Positions 34,164 through 45,307 are shown, counted from the first letter of the stretch. The stretch: 64,000 nucleotides of DNA from Nymphaea colorata (GCF_008831285.2 NC_045150.1:15685362-15749361); one strand, 5' to 3'. A program made the numbers and translations. Notes: generated by a model not told the origin, from the letters alone.

Positions 34164-34530
34164 TCAAGTTGACATAAAGCCTAATGAGAATGTTAAAGCA
34201 ACAAGCATCCAGCTTGACACCCAGACGAGAAGCTCTCAAATATACTTCATGCATTGTCTCATATCTCTTTGTGCAGACAAGCATATTAAGCACACAATTG
34301 AAAGTAGCAACAGTAGGCCAGCAACGACATTCAGGCATCTCATATAATGCCCTGACAGCCCGTTCAGGATTGTTCCCCACGTGAGCAAATAACTTGATTA
34401 AATTACGAAAGAACTCACCCGACAGCATGCAGCGCTCCATTTTTATTCAAATCAAGAGATCTTCAATTGCGTCAAACATCTGAGCGTGAGCAAGCCTCTC
34501 AATTATGATGCTGTAGAGGGCCTCCAGGAT
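34164..34530 (-). pseudogene. PPR protein gene, N-terminal half (plus segment A)
   Basis: Minus-strand translation: an IIERLAHAQMFDAIEDLL segment, an in-frame TGA near 34446, then MERCMLSGEFFRNLIKLFAH, a PERAVRALYEMPECRCWPTV motif, FNCVLNMLVCTKRYETMHEV and DACCFNILIRL. Segment A lies at 34164-34300 and is the reverse complement of 32597-32733 and 32763-32899. All three copies share the same frame-disrupting deletion, so the gene was already broken before it was duplicated. The C-terminal half continues on the plus strand at 32904-33380. Confidence 0.85.
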
Positions 34531-35889
34531 GCAAAATGTTTTTGTAACTTATCACCATCACCTGCTTAGGGAGTTTGGGCTAATTCCTTTGGTGAACTAG
34601 CCCGCCATAAAAGGGAATCCAAGTTTCAGTTCACCAAGAAAGGTCAAAAGATTTCAAGCAAATAAAGGCCAGATTTTGCAGTAAAACTAATTAGTAAAGT
34701 TATATATATATAAAAAAAAGAATGTATAGCTAAGTTGTGGGGCATGGTGCTGCCTAAGTGCTGAAAGGTACACCACTACCATAGCTAAACACCTTCTTTT
34801 AAAATGCCAATGCCACCAAAGAACATTACTCTTGACTTGACTTCCCAAAAGGCTGGTAACTCATGATGTAACCTAAGCAAGGCGACAACTGATAATACAA
34901 TGCACGTTCTCTATGCTCAATTAGTCAGATGCCTAATACTTGTAAACAAATATTAATCAAAAGCAATAATTGAAACCTGTCGGCTGTTGGAATAGTTGAA
35001 AATTTAAAAACCAGGGTTAGATAAACACAAACTGTTGCTAATGCAACCATAATTAAACTCTCATCCAAATCTATCACGGTTCTGTCCTTTTTACTTTTAC
35101 TTACATTCCGCTTTCATTAAACTCTTACTTTCATTCCTCTCTTATTTTCAGCTCCTTTCACTTTCTTTCTTTCTTTTTTTTTTTTTCTCTCTCCTTATCC
35201 CTGTTTCTGTCCTTCTGTCTTCTTTCAACCTTTTCTTCCTCCTCACCCACTTTTCTATAAATGATCAACAAACATCATCACGAAAGAACCTCCGTCCTTG
35301 GGCCATCCTCATTGGGTCGCGCAGGCAGCTGCATAGTCAATACGGCAACCAATGGGAGGAGAAGGAGACTTGGAACCTTTCGCCCACTCCCGTTAGCAGT
35401 CATGAGACGGCATTGTAATTTTCTGAGCTGAAGAGCTTGATCCTTTTAACTTGCAGTTGAAACTTGCAAGCACCCAATCTCTACTTCTCTCTCAGCCATT
35501 TTGAAGAAAACTGTGCACATTTTGTTGGAAGGAAGCTTCCAACAATAGCCATTTTTTTAATCAATGATAATGAAAAAAATAGTCAAAAATGATCTCTGAA
35601 AATAGTCACTTTTTGTTTCTTTCATGTTTCTCATGGTTGTATTGATGTTTGTCCATTACAGCATGCATTGGTAGACCTCCAAGTGAGTAGAACCCTGATG
35701 GTCCTTAGCTTGCAGATGCACAGTTCCAATTTTCTGGAGGAAAAAAATGAATAACAAAAAATTACCTGAAGAGGGGAATCAGTTTAATCAACATGTGGAT
35801 CGAAGTCATCCTGCATCCTGCAAGATATGAAGTATAACATTTATGGTATACAATCAATAAGCGAGGAGAATTTTACACAATTACACTTT
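34531..35889. other. Intergenic, no gene recognised
   Basis: It contains a TATATATATATA tract near 34701 and a long pyrimidine-rich stretch at 35130-35250 (CTTTCTTTCTTTC, TTTTTTTTT). No open frame has a recognisable product. Confidence 0.5.
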
Positions 35890-36010
35890 GAAGAGATTTA
35901 ACCCTGCTAAAGGTAGCAAGAATAGTTGATCCTCGTATTGATAGGATGAGCCCCATCTTATTTTATTGGAATAGAGGCGAGTCAAGTAATTTCGTTCATC
36001 ATCCAACCCG
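35890..36010 (+). repeat. Fragment of a gypsy LTR 3' end
   Basis: AACCCTGCTAAAGGTAGCAA and GATCCTCGTATTGATAGGAT resemble the 21265-21310 LTR block (GTTAAAGGCGGCAGGAACGG ... CTCGTACCGACGAGCGG) and the 7305-7345 block. Only about 60-100 bp are convincing. Confidence 0.5.
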
Positions 36011-36082
36011 ATTAATGCCCAGCGCAACTGTGTTGGAGTCCATAATCGGTATAATTATAAAATCTAGTTTAAGGATTTCAAG

Positions 36083-36426
36083 TAGACCTGGGCCACGGGC
36101 CGGGCATTGGGTATCAGGCCCCGTCATGCCCGGGCCGAGAAAACAGGCTATCGGGCCGGGCCTGGGCCTGATGGTGCGGTCCGGGTCGGCCCTGTCCGGC
36201 CTATTAATAATTAAAAAAATATATTTTTTTTTATTTTTTAAAAACTTAATAATATATATTTTATTAATAAAAATATATTTTATATTATTAAAAATTTATT
36301 TTATATTATTCTTTATTATCAAACGGGCCGGGCCAAGTCGAGACCCGGGCTATTGGGCCGGGCCCGACAGGCGGACCCGACTGGGTTTTACCGGGCCAGG
36401 CCGGCCCGACCCGATGCTCACCCCTA
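36083..36426. mobile_element. hAT-like MITE, GGGCCGGGC-rich, with 8-bp target-site duplication
   Basis: The 344-bp element begins TAGACCTGGGCC and ends GCTCACCCCTA (reverse complement TAGGGGTGAGC). It is flanked by ATTTCAAG (36075-36082) and ATTTTAAG (36427-36434), an 8-bp duplication with one mismatch, the hAT size. The ends are rich in CGGGCC/GGCCCG, giving strong self-pairing, with an AT-rich core of about 120 bp. It has no transposase and would depend on a relative elsewhere. Confidence 0.75.
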
Positions 36427-36766
36427 ATTTTAAGATGTCGGTCATTGGCTAGAAACATATCATTGAAGATGATGAACGGACTACTAAGTGACAATGCGTA
36501 ACGCCAGGACCCACATAACAATGCATTTGGAAACTTCTTAAAATGCCCCATATGCTTTTCATATAAAAGACATACACTTGTATGTATGAGAGTATTTTTA
36601 AAAATAGGTTCTGTTTCAACCAGTTCACAATCAATGAATTATGTTACATTTTGACATAATTTGGCAGTATAAATTGTTGTTATTAGACCGTTTCAATGGT
36701 CTCAAGTACATATACTTTGATAAAGTTCTTTCAAGACTATATGATTTACAACTCTTGCTTGACTAG
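36427..36766. other. Intergenic, no gene recognised
   Basis: Short unannotatable stretch between the MITE and the LTR. No motif seen. Confidence 0.5.
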
Positions 36767-39298
36767 TGTTATCACCTTAAATTTTTCCTAAAACGGGTAT
36801 ATTTCATTTACACTCAAATTTTAATTATTTCATCTGGGTTTAATTTCTGGGTCTTAAGCCGAATCTTAGACCCAAAATAAATTCGCAGCTATTCAATCCA
36901 AAATGAATTTCTAAACCCTTGTCTGAAATTCAAAATTCAACTTCAAACACGATATCCAAATCCAATATTCAACTCTCAGATCCGAATTAGATCTAAAACC
37001 AAAGCCTAGATCCAAATCAAACACTTCAAACTTAAAATCCAAAACTAAGATCAAAACAACAAAATTTGATTCTATAAGTGCTATGCGTGCATGCACAAAC
37101 CTTTCCTTTGTTTTATTTTTTGTTTTCATGCTAATATGTGTTTTTGAGCCTAAATCACTCACTAAAACGCGTCGGTGACTAATTGAACTCAATCCGGATT
37201 TAAAACGAGTCAGGGGTCATTCCAAACGGAGTCGGCCACCCATTTGTAACAAAAACCTTTTTTTACACATTTTAAATAAAAAATGTTTTATGTTTTTTAT
37301 ATAAACAACATTTTTTATTGATTTTATTTTGTTTTATTTTGTTATTTAAAAAAATTCACCCATCGACGTGATGGCACATGCCAGAGCTCTGACGCACGCA
37401 GCGTGTTGCACGTTGTGCCTGGCGTGCCAAGCCCCTCATTTTAATGAAAAAACCATTCTTTGGAGGGCGGTTTTGGTCCCTTTAGGTGGGCAATAACCCT
37501 CTCACACTCCAAAGAGGTGTTTGCAGGGCTAATGGACAATCTCACTTAGCCAAAGCCTACTTTCAAAAAAATTAAAATTCATTGAAAAATGTTTGAAATT
37601 CGCATGACAATCTTGTTAAATTTAAAAAATTCAAATTTTGAATTTTGGCTCCAAAACTTTTTATAAATGCCCCCACAATCTTCCCTCTTGGTCATGGGCC
37701 AACCCTCGAGAAACCTCTTGTGCTTCCTCACTTGAAAATCTATTTTTTTTTACTCTCGCTTTCCACTTCTCTCTTATTTTCCAACTTTGGAAGAAAATAT
37801 TCAAGTTCAAATTCTTCAAAGGAACACAAAGAGATCTCCTGGGGGTTCATCATCTTGGAGCTTCATCCGATGTGACTCCAAGATCATTCAAATGACAGGG
37901 CTCACTTCTAATATCATTCATATTCGAGGTATGTAATCTTCATCTATTTTCATTTCCTCTTGCTACTTTTCTTATGGCCATGCAAAAAAGCTCTAACGAT
38001 TTCCTATCCGGAGTAGCAAACTATATCTTGAGTGTAGGGAGAATATGAGTAAGGCGAAACAAATTTCATTTCCTCATTTATTTCCAAAAAAAATATGTTT
38101 GCTGTAGTGCTTCACTCATCATTTTTGTTTGAGATGATGCTCTTTCATGATGTATTAATTGTTCTTAATTGATGAGCAAATGCACTGCGATAATGAATGT
38201 TTAGATTGAGATTTTTTCGTTATCATCCCAAGAAAGTCTTCTACGAATATGTACATGTTAATATGCATTTTCATGTCATTCTCGCGGTTAGTTTCTTTTT
38301 CAATAGACCGATTAGGGACCCCAATGAATTCTCTCTTACATTGCTCTTCATTTCATATATGTTTAATTTTCTTCATACCCAATAGTGGAAGAAATATATT
38401 CTCTTGTCACAAACAATACGATTTTATGGTCATGTATAAATTATTTGGAAGCACGTTTTTTCAAAAGATTTTTCAAAACAAGAACCTCCTTTAATGTGGC
38501 TTTGGAGACTTAGCCTGGGCTCTTGCACAAGCCCAAGTTCCTCTTCGGCGTACATAAAAAATTGAAGTCGGATATTTCTAAGTTATTTATTGGTTTGAAC
38601 TCTCATGAAAGCATATGTGTATATACATGTTATATACGTATACGTACACATGACTATCTCTTTTTTTTCTCTTTTTTATGATTTAACATGTTATTTTACA
38701 AATTTTTATTTACGTACATATGTCAACGAATATATGTGTGTAATCCACTTTCTCTTTCTCTCTTTCTCTTTAAAATCTCTCTTTCTTCTTTTTATAAAAT
38801 CCTTTTCTCTCTCTCTATTTGATTTGATATTTTATTTTAACAAACTTTATATGTGTATATATATATACCTCTCTTTTTTTTTCTATTCCTTTGGATACTT
38901 TTCTTTCAAGATTTACGGTTTTAATTTCTTATTCACAGACTTCATTAAGACCACCACTCATGTGATGACACCAATATTGGAATCATGCTTGAGGTATACA
39001 ACCCTATTCTATTTTCCAAAACTTTTCTTTCTTTCATAAAATACTTACCACAATTTTATTAATAAAAATAAAAAACTTGGATGTATGTGATGGTATGAAT
39101 ACTTTCAGATGAATGTCATGGTAGGAACGAATAATTTACTTCTTATGTTTATCATGTAAGATCAATGCATTCATACATTCACATTAACTTAACATCACAA
39201 ATGATCACAAGCACATCTATAAAAGAACTTAAGCAAGATGAGAACTTAAGCAAGATGAGATGAAACTCTAACTAGGTAGTAATCAAATTAGAGCAACT
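36767..39298 (+). mobile_element. Gypsy LTR, plus strand, same family as 7205-10151, truncated at right
   Basis: It begins TGTTATCACCTTAAATTTTT. A TATA-like TTATAAAT lies at about 37661. Homology with the minus-strand LTR includes the block around 38480-38580 (GCTTTGGAGACTTAG, TTGAAGTCGGA) and 39140-39298 (GCAAGATGAGATGAAACTCT, AACTAGGTAGTAATC). The match stops at 39298, where truncated copia sequence begins, about 400 bp before the expected LTR end. Open frames at 36911-37192, 37638-37895, 38197-38494 and 38605-39039 are AT-rich by-products. Confidence 0.75.
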
Positions 39299-39930
39299 AT
39301 AACCATGCAACGATGGAGTGGCCGATGGTCTCCAAACATCAATAAAAATTAAATCAAGTGGAGCATCAATCTTATGTTGCGTTTGAGCAAAAGGAAGAGC
39401 ATGACTTTTCCCTCTTTGACATGCATCACATATCTTATTATAAGCCCTACTATCAATAGGTAAAGCAAATTTCTTCAAAACATGTATCACAATTCTAAAA
39501 TCACGATGTCCCATTCGATTATGCCAATGATCAACTGAGACCTGCTCTCCAACAAATGCTGTTTTCTGACGAGTTGCATATTGGTATAACTTTAGCTGAT
39601 ATAAGCCTCCTTTATTTGTTCCCTGCAGAAGTTTCTCCCCTGTTGTATGATTTTTAACATAACAACAATTTGCGTCAAATTCAAACACAACATCATTGTC
39701 ACGAGCAAATTTATGCACAGACAGTAGATTTTTAGAAATACTAGGAATATGCAACACGTTATTTATGAGAAATTTTGAATTTGAACTATAGAGAGAAGCA
39801 TTACCAACATTCTTGATTTGCAGACCAGTACCATTTCCAACTCTCAATTGATCCTTCCCTTAATACTCTGAGTGAACAAAAAGTTTATTCAGGTCAGCAG
39901 TTAGCGCCGGTGTCTAGATACCAAAAACTA
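39299..39930 (-). pseudogene. Copia element 1 protease motif, GAG-pre-integrase and integrase start
   Basis: The protease active-site motif FWYLDTGA lies near 39915-39935, followed quickly by a stop. The GAG-pre-integrase region (39847-39400) has LLSVHKFARDN, the zinc-coordinating HNRMGHRD and CDACQRGKSHALPF. Integrase core begins LDLIFIDVWRPSATPS, with the first catalytic Asp, then is cut at about 39298; the last codons of the open frame are gypsy LTR sequence. Confidence 0.85.
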
Positions 39931-40009
39931 TCATCTGCTTGAGGTGTAATTTCCATGTGATACGCTTCTGGGAACAATGACTCCTTTTAAAATTTATATA
40001 ATTTACAAT

Positions 40010-40923
40010 GTAGTGCACCATGTCCTGATTTCCTGCAAGCTTGACATACAGTTTGACATTGAGAAGCAAGATGTCCACGGTTACCACAAGTGTGACAGTT
40101 GACAACTTTATCCTGAGAGCGATGTCCTGGATGCCTTGTTTGCTGGCTCAGGTTTTCCACGATAGTGGTGATTCTTGAAGTTTTGTTGTCGATGTACTAG
40201 GGTCAACACAAGTGCGCAAGGAGACTTTTAGGGTGCCATACTCCTCTACGGGAAGGCCAGAAAGAATGTTCATAACCAAATCTTCTTCATCGACTCGTTT
40301 GGAGTCCATAGCTAATTGGTGAGCTATGTCTTTGGCTTTGTGAAAATAGGTTGTTATGGATTCAGTTCCTTCCTTCAGGTTTTGCAGAGAAGATTTTAAT
40401 TGCGGCACTTTTGCTCTTGACTGAGCCGCGTATATACGCTTTATGGTGGTCCAGGCCTTGTATGATGAATCAAGGCCTACAACCTGACTGTGCACGACTT
40501 CACTAAGAGATGAAATAATCCAACTTAGTAAAAGTTGGTCACCTCGGTGCCATTCCAGAAAAGTAGGATTTAAAACAGTCCCTTTGCCATCCTCACTAGG
40601 CAATAACTGATTTGGCCATTTGAACGACCCATCAATATATCTCATCATATTTTAACTTTTGAGCATAGGAATAAACTGAGATTTCCAAAGTAAATAGTTG
40701 TCGGAGGACAGTTTTATAGATAGGAAATGCTCGAGACTTATTGGAGTTGGAATGATGGAAGAGTTAGACCTGAAATTGGCAGATTCATGACGTCTGAACC
40801 AGAATTTGGTGGTGCTGCAGGCATACTATAAGAGTTGTTGTTTGATGATTGTGATGACATAGTGCACGTCCAACTTTGTGGTGAAAAGGGCTTCGGTGGA
40901 ACCAACATGGAGGAAGACGGCAA
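40010..40923 (-). pseudogene. Copia element 1 gag with zinc knuckle
   Basis: It starts with a Pro/Ser-rich N-terminus (about 40923-40740). A frame change follows, then NYLLWKSQFIPMLKS, an in-frame stop near 40652 and the UBN2-type gag core (DGSFKWPNQLLPSE, WHRGDQLLLSWIISSL, SYKAWTTIKRIYA, LVMNILSGLPVEEYGTL) to 40148. After another break, a CHTCGNRGHLASQCQ-like CCHC knuckle lies near 40050-40100, with a second Cys/His segment to 40010. Gag forms the virus-like particle that packages element RNA. Confidence 0.85.
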
Positions 40924-41212
40924 ACAGAAATATAGGCTCTGTTTTGCTTCAGAAGTTGTTCAGGACTGCCCGACTCGCAGAATTAAAAAAAAAAATCAAT
41001 GCCAGCTCCGATTCTAATGAAAATTGGACAGTAATGCGTTATTCTTGTGAGGAGTGGACGCCCCAACTTTTAGCTTCAACCGATCACTAGGGTTGAAACG
41101 TGCGAGGGATTTGGCCCACTATTTCCTGCGATATCTTGTTCTTCATAGGTGCTTCTCTGTTTTGTAGCACCTTGATCTCCTTCAATCTATATAGCTCAAG
41201 TTGATCAACCTG

Positions 41213-41226
41213 AAGCTCTGATACCA
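41213..41226 (-). promoter_or_regulatory. Copia element 1 primer binding site
   Basis: Minus-strand TGGTATCAGAGCTT just inside the LTR edge. The TGGTATCAGAGC word is complementary to the 3' end of initiator methionine tRNA and primes first-strand synthesis in most plant copia elements. Confidence 0.8.
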
Positions 41227-41776
41227 TAGTAAACCTTAAGCTAGAGAGAGGAGAAAGGAATTGACAACATTTTAACGTGCTTCGGCTTGTTAGTCTACAT
41301 CTACAATGGGAAAGATATCTCACTTGTTAATTTTCACAAGATGAGAGATTTCAATTCATTTGTTCATCAATCCCATATATCTTGGGATTAGATTGATTTA
41401 CAAGATCTTGCAGTTTTTCCTTTTCTGAGGTGGTTGTCATTCTAGAATCATCATTATCATAATTTCTTCTAGCTAAAATCTTGGATCTGATTTTGTTGGC
41501 CTGGACGTGATTTCATCTAGCGTAATCTCCTCCAATGTTACTTCCTTCAGCGATACTCTTGGAGCTGCTGATCATATCATGATCTAGTTTATCAAAGCCC
41601 TACCCTTCCTTCTTCATATGACAAACATAGTTTACCCAATCTCACATGGTGGCATGCCTTAGATATTTCCATACCTTCCGATAAAAATTTTCACACATAC
41701 TTTCGAGCTTCTTACATGTACTACGATAAAAACAAACTGACAACCCCCAATATGCTGCTAGTGTAGATATCACATG

Positions 41777-42019
41777 TGTTGACGGCTTTGGTTGTTTCGG
41801 GTCTGGGTCTGGACCCGATCCGCTTTGTAATGTTGTGGGTTTTATTTATACCCTAGTAATCAATCTTTTCATGGTTAATGAAAATCTAAGAGAGAGAGAG
41901 TGTCTGGTTGCTAGTGGGCACCAGTCATTCTCACCCGTGGTTTTTTCCCTCTAGTTGAGGGGTTTTCCATGTTACATCTGTATCTGTTCATTGTTCTACT
42001 GGCTTTTTCTGTTTCAACA
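41777..42019 (+). repeat. 5' LTR of copia element 2
   Basis: It starts TGTTGACGGC and ends TTTCAACA, a perfect 6-bp inverted terminus TGTTGA/TCAACA, and is directly followed by the primer binding site. It contains an (AG)n tract near 41891. At 243 bp it is a normal short copia LTR. Confidence 0.85.
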
Positions 42020-42033
42020 TGGTATCAAAGCCG
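42020..42033 (+). promoter_or_regulatory. Copia element 2 primer binding site
   Basis: TGGTATCAAAGCCG abuts the LTR end and matches the usual initiator-Met-tRNA complement (TGGTATCAGAGC) with one mismatch. Confidence 0.8.
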
Positions 42034-42384
42034 AATCTCTGAAAAGAGGGATTTTTTGGCCCGACGAGTTGCTGTGAAGTTCCGTCTCTCTCCGCCGCGT
42101 TCCCTGCTTCCTGCCGTCACCCTTTGCCTTTCTCTCGTACACCATCGACCATCGCTCGGACAACCGTCGCCTGCCTGATCTCGGCCCTGCTGCTCCAACA
42201 TTGCCCCTGCTGCTCCAATGTTGTCGCCCGACGTCATCGCCCCTGCTGCCGTGGCAAGTCTCGCCATTGTTTCCTGCAACGTCGCCTCCCATCTCCTGTC
42301 TCCCATCTTCCTCCACCGTGTCTCTGTAGATGCTCCTGTCATCGCCTCTCCCTGCATCGTCTGCTACCTGCATCGCCTTGTAGA

Positions 42385-43245
42385 GGATATTTAGCACAAT
42401 ATGAAGAAGGTTTCACAATATTACACACGATATATTATGTCTGCAAAACCTTCAGTATTCAATGATGGAGAAAATGAGTCTCTTCCTTGTTAAGATATGT
42501 CAGACCTTGAGACATTACATGCTTTCCTGTAAAAGCAAGGCGGTATCAAGATTAAATCCTCTCAAATATATCATACATCAGCCATTTCTCATAGGAAAAT
42601 TTGACAAATGGTAGGTACTCCTCATGATGTATGACTTAGAGTCCATTTTTCAAAAGCCCATCAAGAGACAAGCATTGATTGATCAGTTAGTAGACTTTCC
42701 ATTGGTTGAACAGCTGAAGACCAATGATGAATTCCTTAATGAACAAGTTTTATACATTGAAACCACTCAGCCATAGACAATGTTTTTTGACCACTCCAAG
42801 GACATGGATGGAATAGGTGTTGGGATTCTCCCAATTACTCATGAAAAGGAGATGATCCCTTATTATCTCAGGTCGGAATTCATATCCACTCACAACATTG
42901 CTAAATATGAAGCATTGAAACATGGACTCAGAATATTGCTCAGTTTCAACATAAAAAATGTTCATGCTTATGTTGACTCTCTACTAATCGTGAACCAAGT
43001 CAATGAAAAATGGAAGGTGAAAGATGCAAAATTGACATCCCACTAGGAAGTCACTCGAGCCTTGGTGCAACAATTACAAAGGAATTCGAGCTATTTCATT
43101 CCAAAAAGGAATTTAATCAATTTGCAGGCATCTTGTCAGCCTAGGATCCATCATCACTTTCAAGAAAAATGAGACAAGTAGAGTTTTAATGGTTGAAGAC
43201 TGACTCAACCAGCATACCACCCTCTAAAATAGATCAACCAATTTG
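42385..43245 (+). pseudogene. TAT-gypsy RNase H / archaeal RNase H fragment inside copia element 2
   Basis: GYLAQYEEGF, HTIYYVCKTFS, a QALIDQL-like stretch, then (42780-43046) MFFDHSKDMDGIGVGIL, EKEMIPYYLRSEF, HNIAKYEALKHGLRILL, VDSLLIVNQVN and WKVKDAKL. These follow, in order, residues about 440-660 of the intact pol at 13090-16524. Several stops separate the pieces. It sits between two GC-rich stretches that look like one interrupted copia leader. There is no LTR, so it is not a complete inserted element. Confidence 0.85.
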
Positions 43246-43897
43246 CAGGCTGTCGCCCCCAGCGTCGCCTTCTCCTTCCTAGTCTTGCATCGCCGGCCAT
43301 AGTTGCCATTCTGCTCCAGGTTTTTTTCGCTCTCCATGCAGCGCCACCAGTGTTATCGCCTGCTCCTCAGCTCAGGTTCCAGCTGCTGTTTCTCTCTTTC
43401 CTTGCTCCCTGCCGTCGTGAAGGAACCTTGACCATTGCTCCATGCCGCTGCCTTGTTTTGTTGATGCTGCTGTCATCTGGTCCAGCAAGTTCCCTGCTCT
43501 GATCGACGACAACATCTTCCACAACTTCCGCCTACTGTCAGCGCCTGTTTTGACTGACCTCCATCCGTCTGATCTGCATTGCCTCTCACTTTTTTGGTCG
43601 TGATTGGCTGAGGAGCACTGTCGTGCATCGCTCGTCTCTACCACTTCTTCTCTCTATTGTCGACTGTGTGGCTGCCGTAGCTATTGTCGTAGGAGCTGCA
43701 TTGCCTGTGCTAGTCTGCTACATCGCCAATGTTGTTGCTTGCCTGACGTGTGTGGTGTTCCGCCGCTGACTACACCTGTGCTATTGCAGTGTGGAAGGTG
43801 TCTCTGCCTGGGCTATGCTGCTGCAGTTTGGAGGTGTTTGCTCCATTGCGTAGTGTTGTTGCTGCCTCTTCTCAGCCACTGTTGAGCCTACAGATTC
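43246..43897 (+). other. GC-rich copia leader / gag-region remnant
   Basis: CGCC-, CTGCTG- and TCGTCG-rich sequence in which all three frames are interrupted. Similar sequence lies left of the gypsy fragment (42034-42384). No gag core motif can be read, so gag is absent or unrecognisable. Confidence 0.5.
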
Positions 43898-43901
43898 TCA
43901 T

Positions 43902-45220
43902 GTGGGAGAGTGGATTATTGACAATGGTGCTACTCACCACATGACTGGCGATTCTAAGGTCTTTCATACGTATAAGCTTTCGTCAGGAAAGGAAAGTGTG
44001 TCTCTTGTCGATGGTTCCTCTATTTATGTGGTTGAAAAAAGGAGTCACTCACTTTTGAACAAGTTCTTACTTCACAATGCTCTACATGTTCCTCATCTTC
44101 CCTTGAACCTCTTGTCAGTTAGCAAGATTACGAAAGAGTTGAATTGCAAACTTATTTTTTCTGCTGATCGCTATGTTCTTCCAGACTTGGTGACAAGGAA
44201 GAGGATTGGGATTGGTTTGGTTTCTGAGGAGCTATATCATTTAGCCATGCGTGCTACTACAACTCTCATGATGGCAGCCAGCAAAACAAAGAAGAGTAGA
44301 GAGGAATCCCTGCAGTTGGTTCTGTGTTGGCATGAGCGCCTTGGGCACCTTCCTTTTAGAATTTTTAGACAGTTGTTTCTTTATTTATGTTTTAGTTTAG
44401 ATATGACTATGGTGTCTTGTGATGTTTGTCACCTGGCTAAACATGTTAGGGCTTCATACCTTGTTTATATTCATTGTTCTAATGAGGTGTTTGCCTTAAT
44501 TCATTCTGATGTATGGGGGCCTTCAGAAATTCTTTCTTGTCTTGATTTTCAGTATTTTATCACCATTATGTCATAATGACCGTAGTGAAGTATTTGCTGA
44601 AAGACCGTAGTGAAGTACCTAATGTCATAGAGACTTTCATTGCTCTTGTGGAAACTCAATTTGGGACCTCTATTAAGTCCTTTCGGTCTGACAATGCTGG
44701 TGAATATACGTGTCAGTCTGTTGATAGCTTCTTTCGAAAAAAGGGAGTTGTTCATGAGACTTCTTGTAGTTATACTCCTCCTCAAAATGTAATTGTTGAA
44801 CGAAAGAATCGCCAGTTATTGAATATGATTCAAGCTCTTCTTTTTTAACATCAATGTCTCAAAAAGGTATTGGGGAGATGATGTGTTGACTAGTGCATAT
44901 CTAATTAACCATATGCCTAGTCGTGTGTTGAATGTGCAAACGCCTCATGCTATGTTATCGGGGAGTCGTGAACCTTCCTCTCTTCCACTTAGAGTTTTTG
45001 GCTATGTATGTTTTATTCATAATCATAGTCCTAATATTAAGAGTGTATTTCTAAGTTATTCCCCTACTCAAAAAGGATATAAGTGTCGAGACCCTTCCAC
45101 TGGTCGTGCCTATGTTACCAAAGATGTCACCTTCCTTGAACACACTTCCTATTTTGGTGAGAATTCTCTTCAGGGGGAGAGGTATACAATAAGAGAAGAG
45201 TATTCCCTCAATCAATAGAT
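43902..45220 (+). pseudogene. Copia element 2 protease and integrase
   Basis: Protease motif EWIIDNGATHHMTG at the start, where the usual DSGA is DNGA. GAG-pre-integrase has LPLNLLSVSKITKELN, WHERLGHLPFR and SCDVCHLAKH. Integrase core has IHSDVWGPS, then after a stop at 44574 FRSDNAGEYTCQ and VERKNRQLLNM, the usual Asp and Glu contexts (44576-44848). The C-terminal part (44883-45218) has YLINHMPSRVL and a VFGYVCFIHNH segment. Two frame breaks. Confidence 0.88.
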
Positions 45221-45307
45221 TCAGTTTATAGATTTTTTGGAATACAAGAAGAAGAGATTCAGGTTACTAACCCTCTAGAGCACAATAAAGATGATGAATG
45301 TTCAATT

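Larger units (their letters stand above)
39299..41774 (-). mobile_element. Ty1/copia element 1, minus strand, truncated in integrase
   Basis: Right to left: a probable 5' LTR (about 41227-41774, its outer end TGTGATATC on the minus strand), a primer binding site, gag, zinc knuckle, protease motif, GAG-pre-integrase zinc finger and the start of integrase. At 39298 it stops against the gypsy LTR. RT, RNase H and the 3' LTR are missing. Stops in gag, protease and between domains show it is dead. Confidence 0.85.

Noticed and set aside
42014-42465. Arg/Gly-rich and Cys/His-rich frames on both strands
   Set aside because: They fall in the GC-rich copia leader and show no conserved gag motif.
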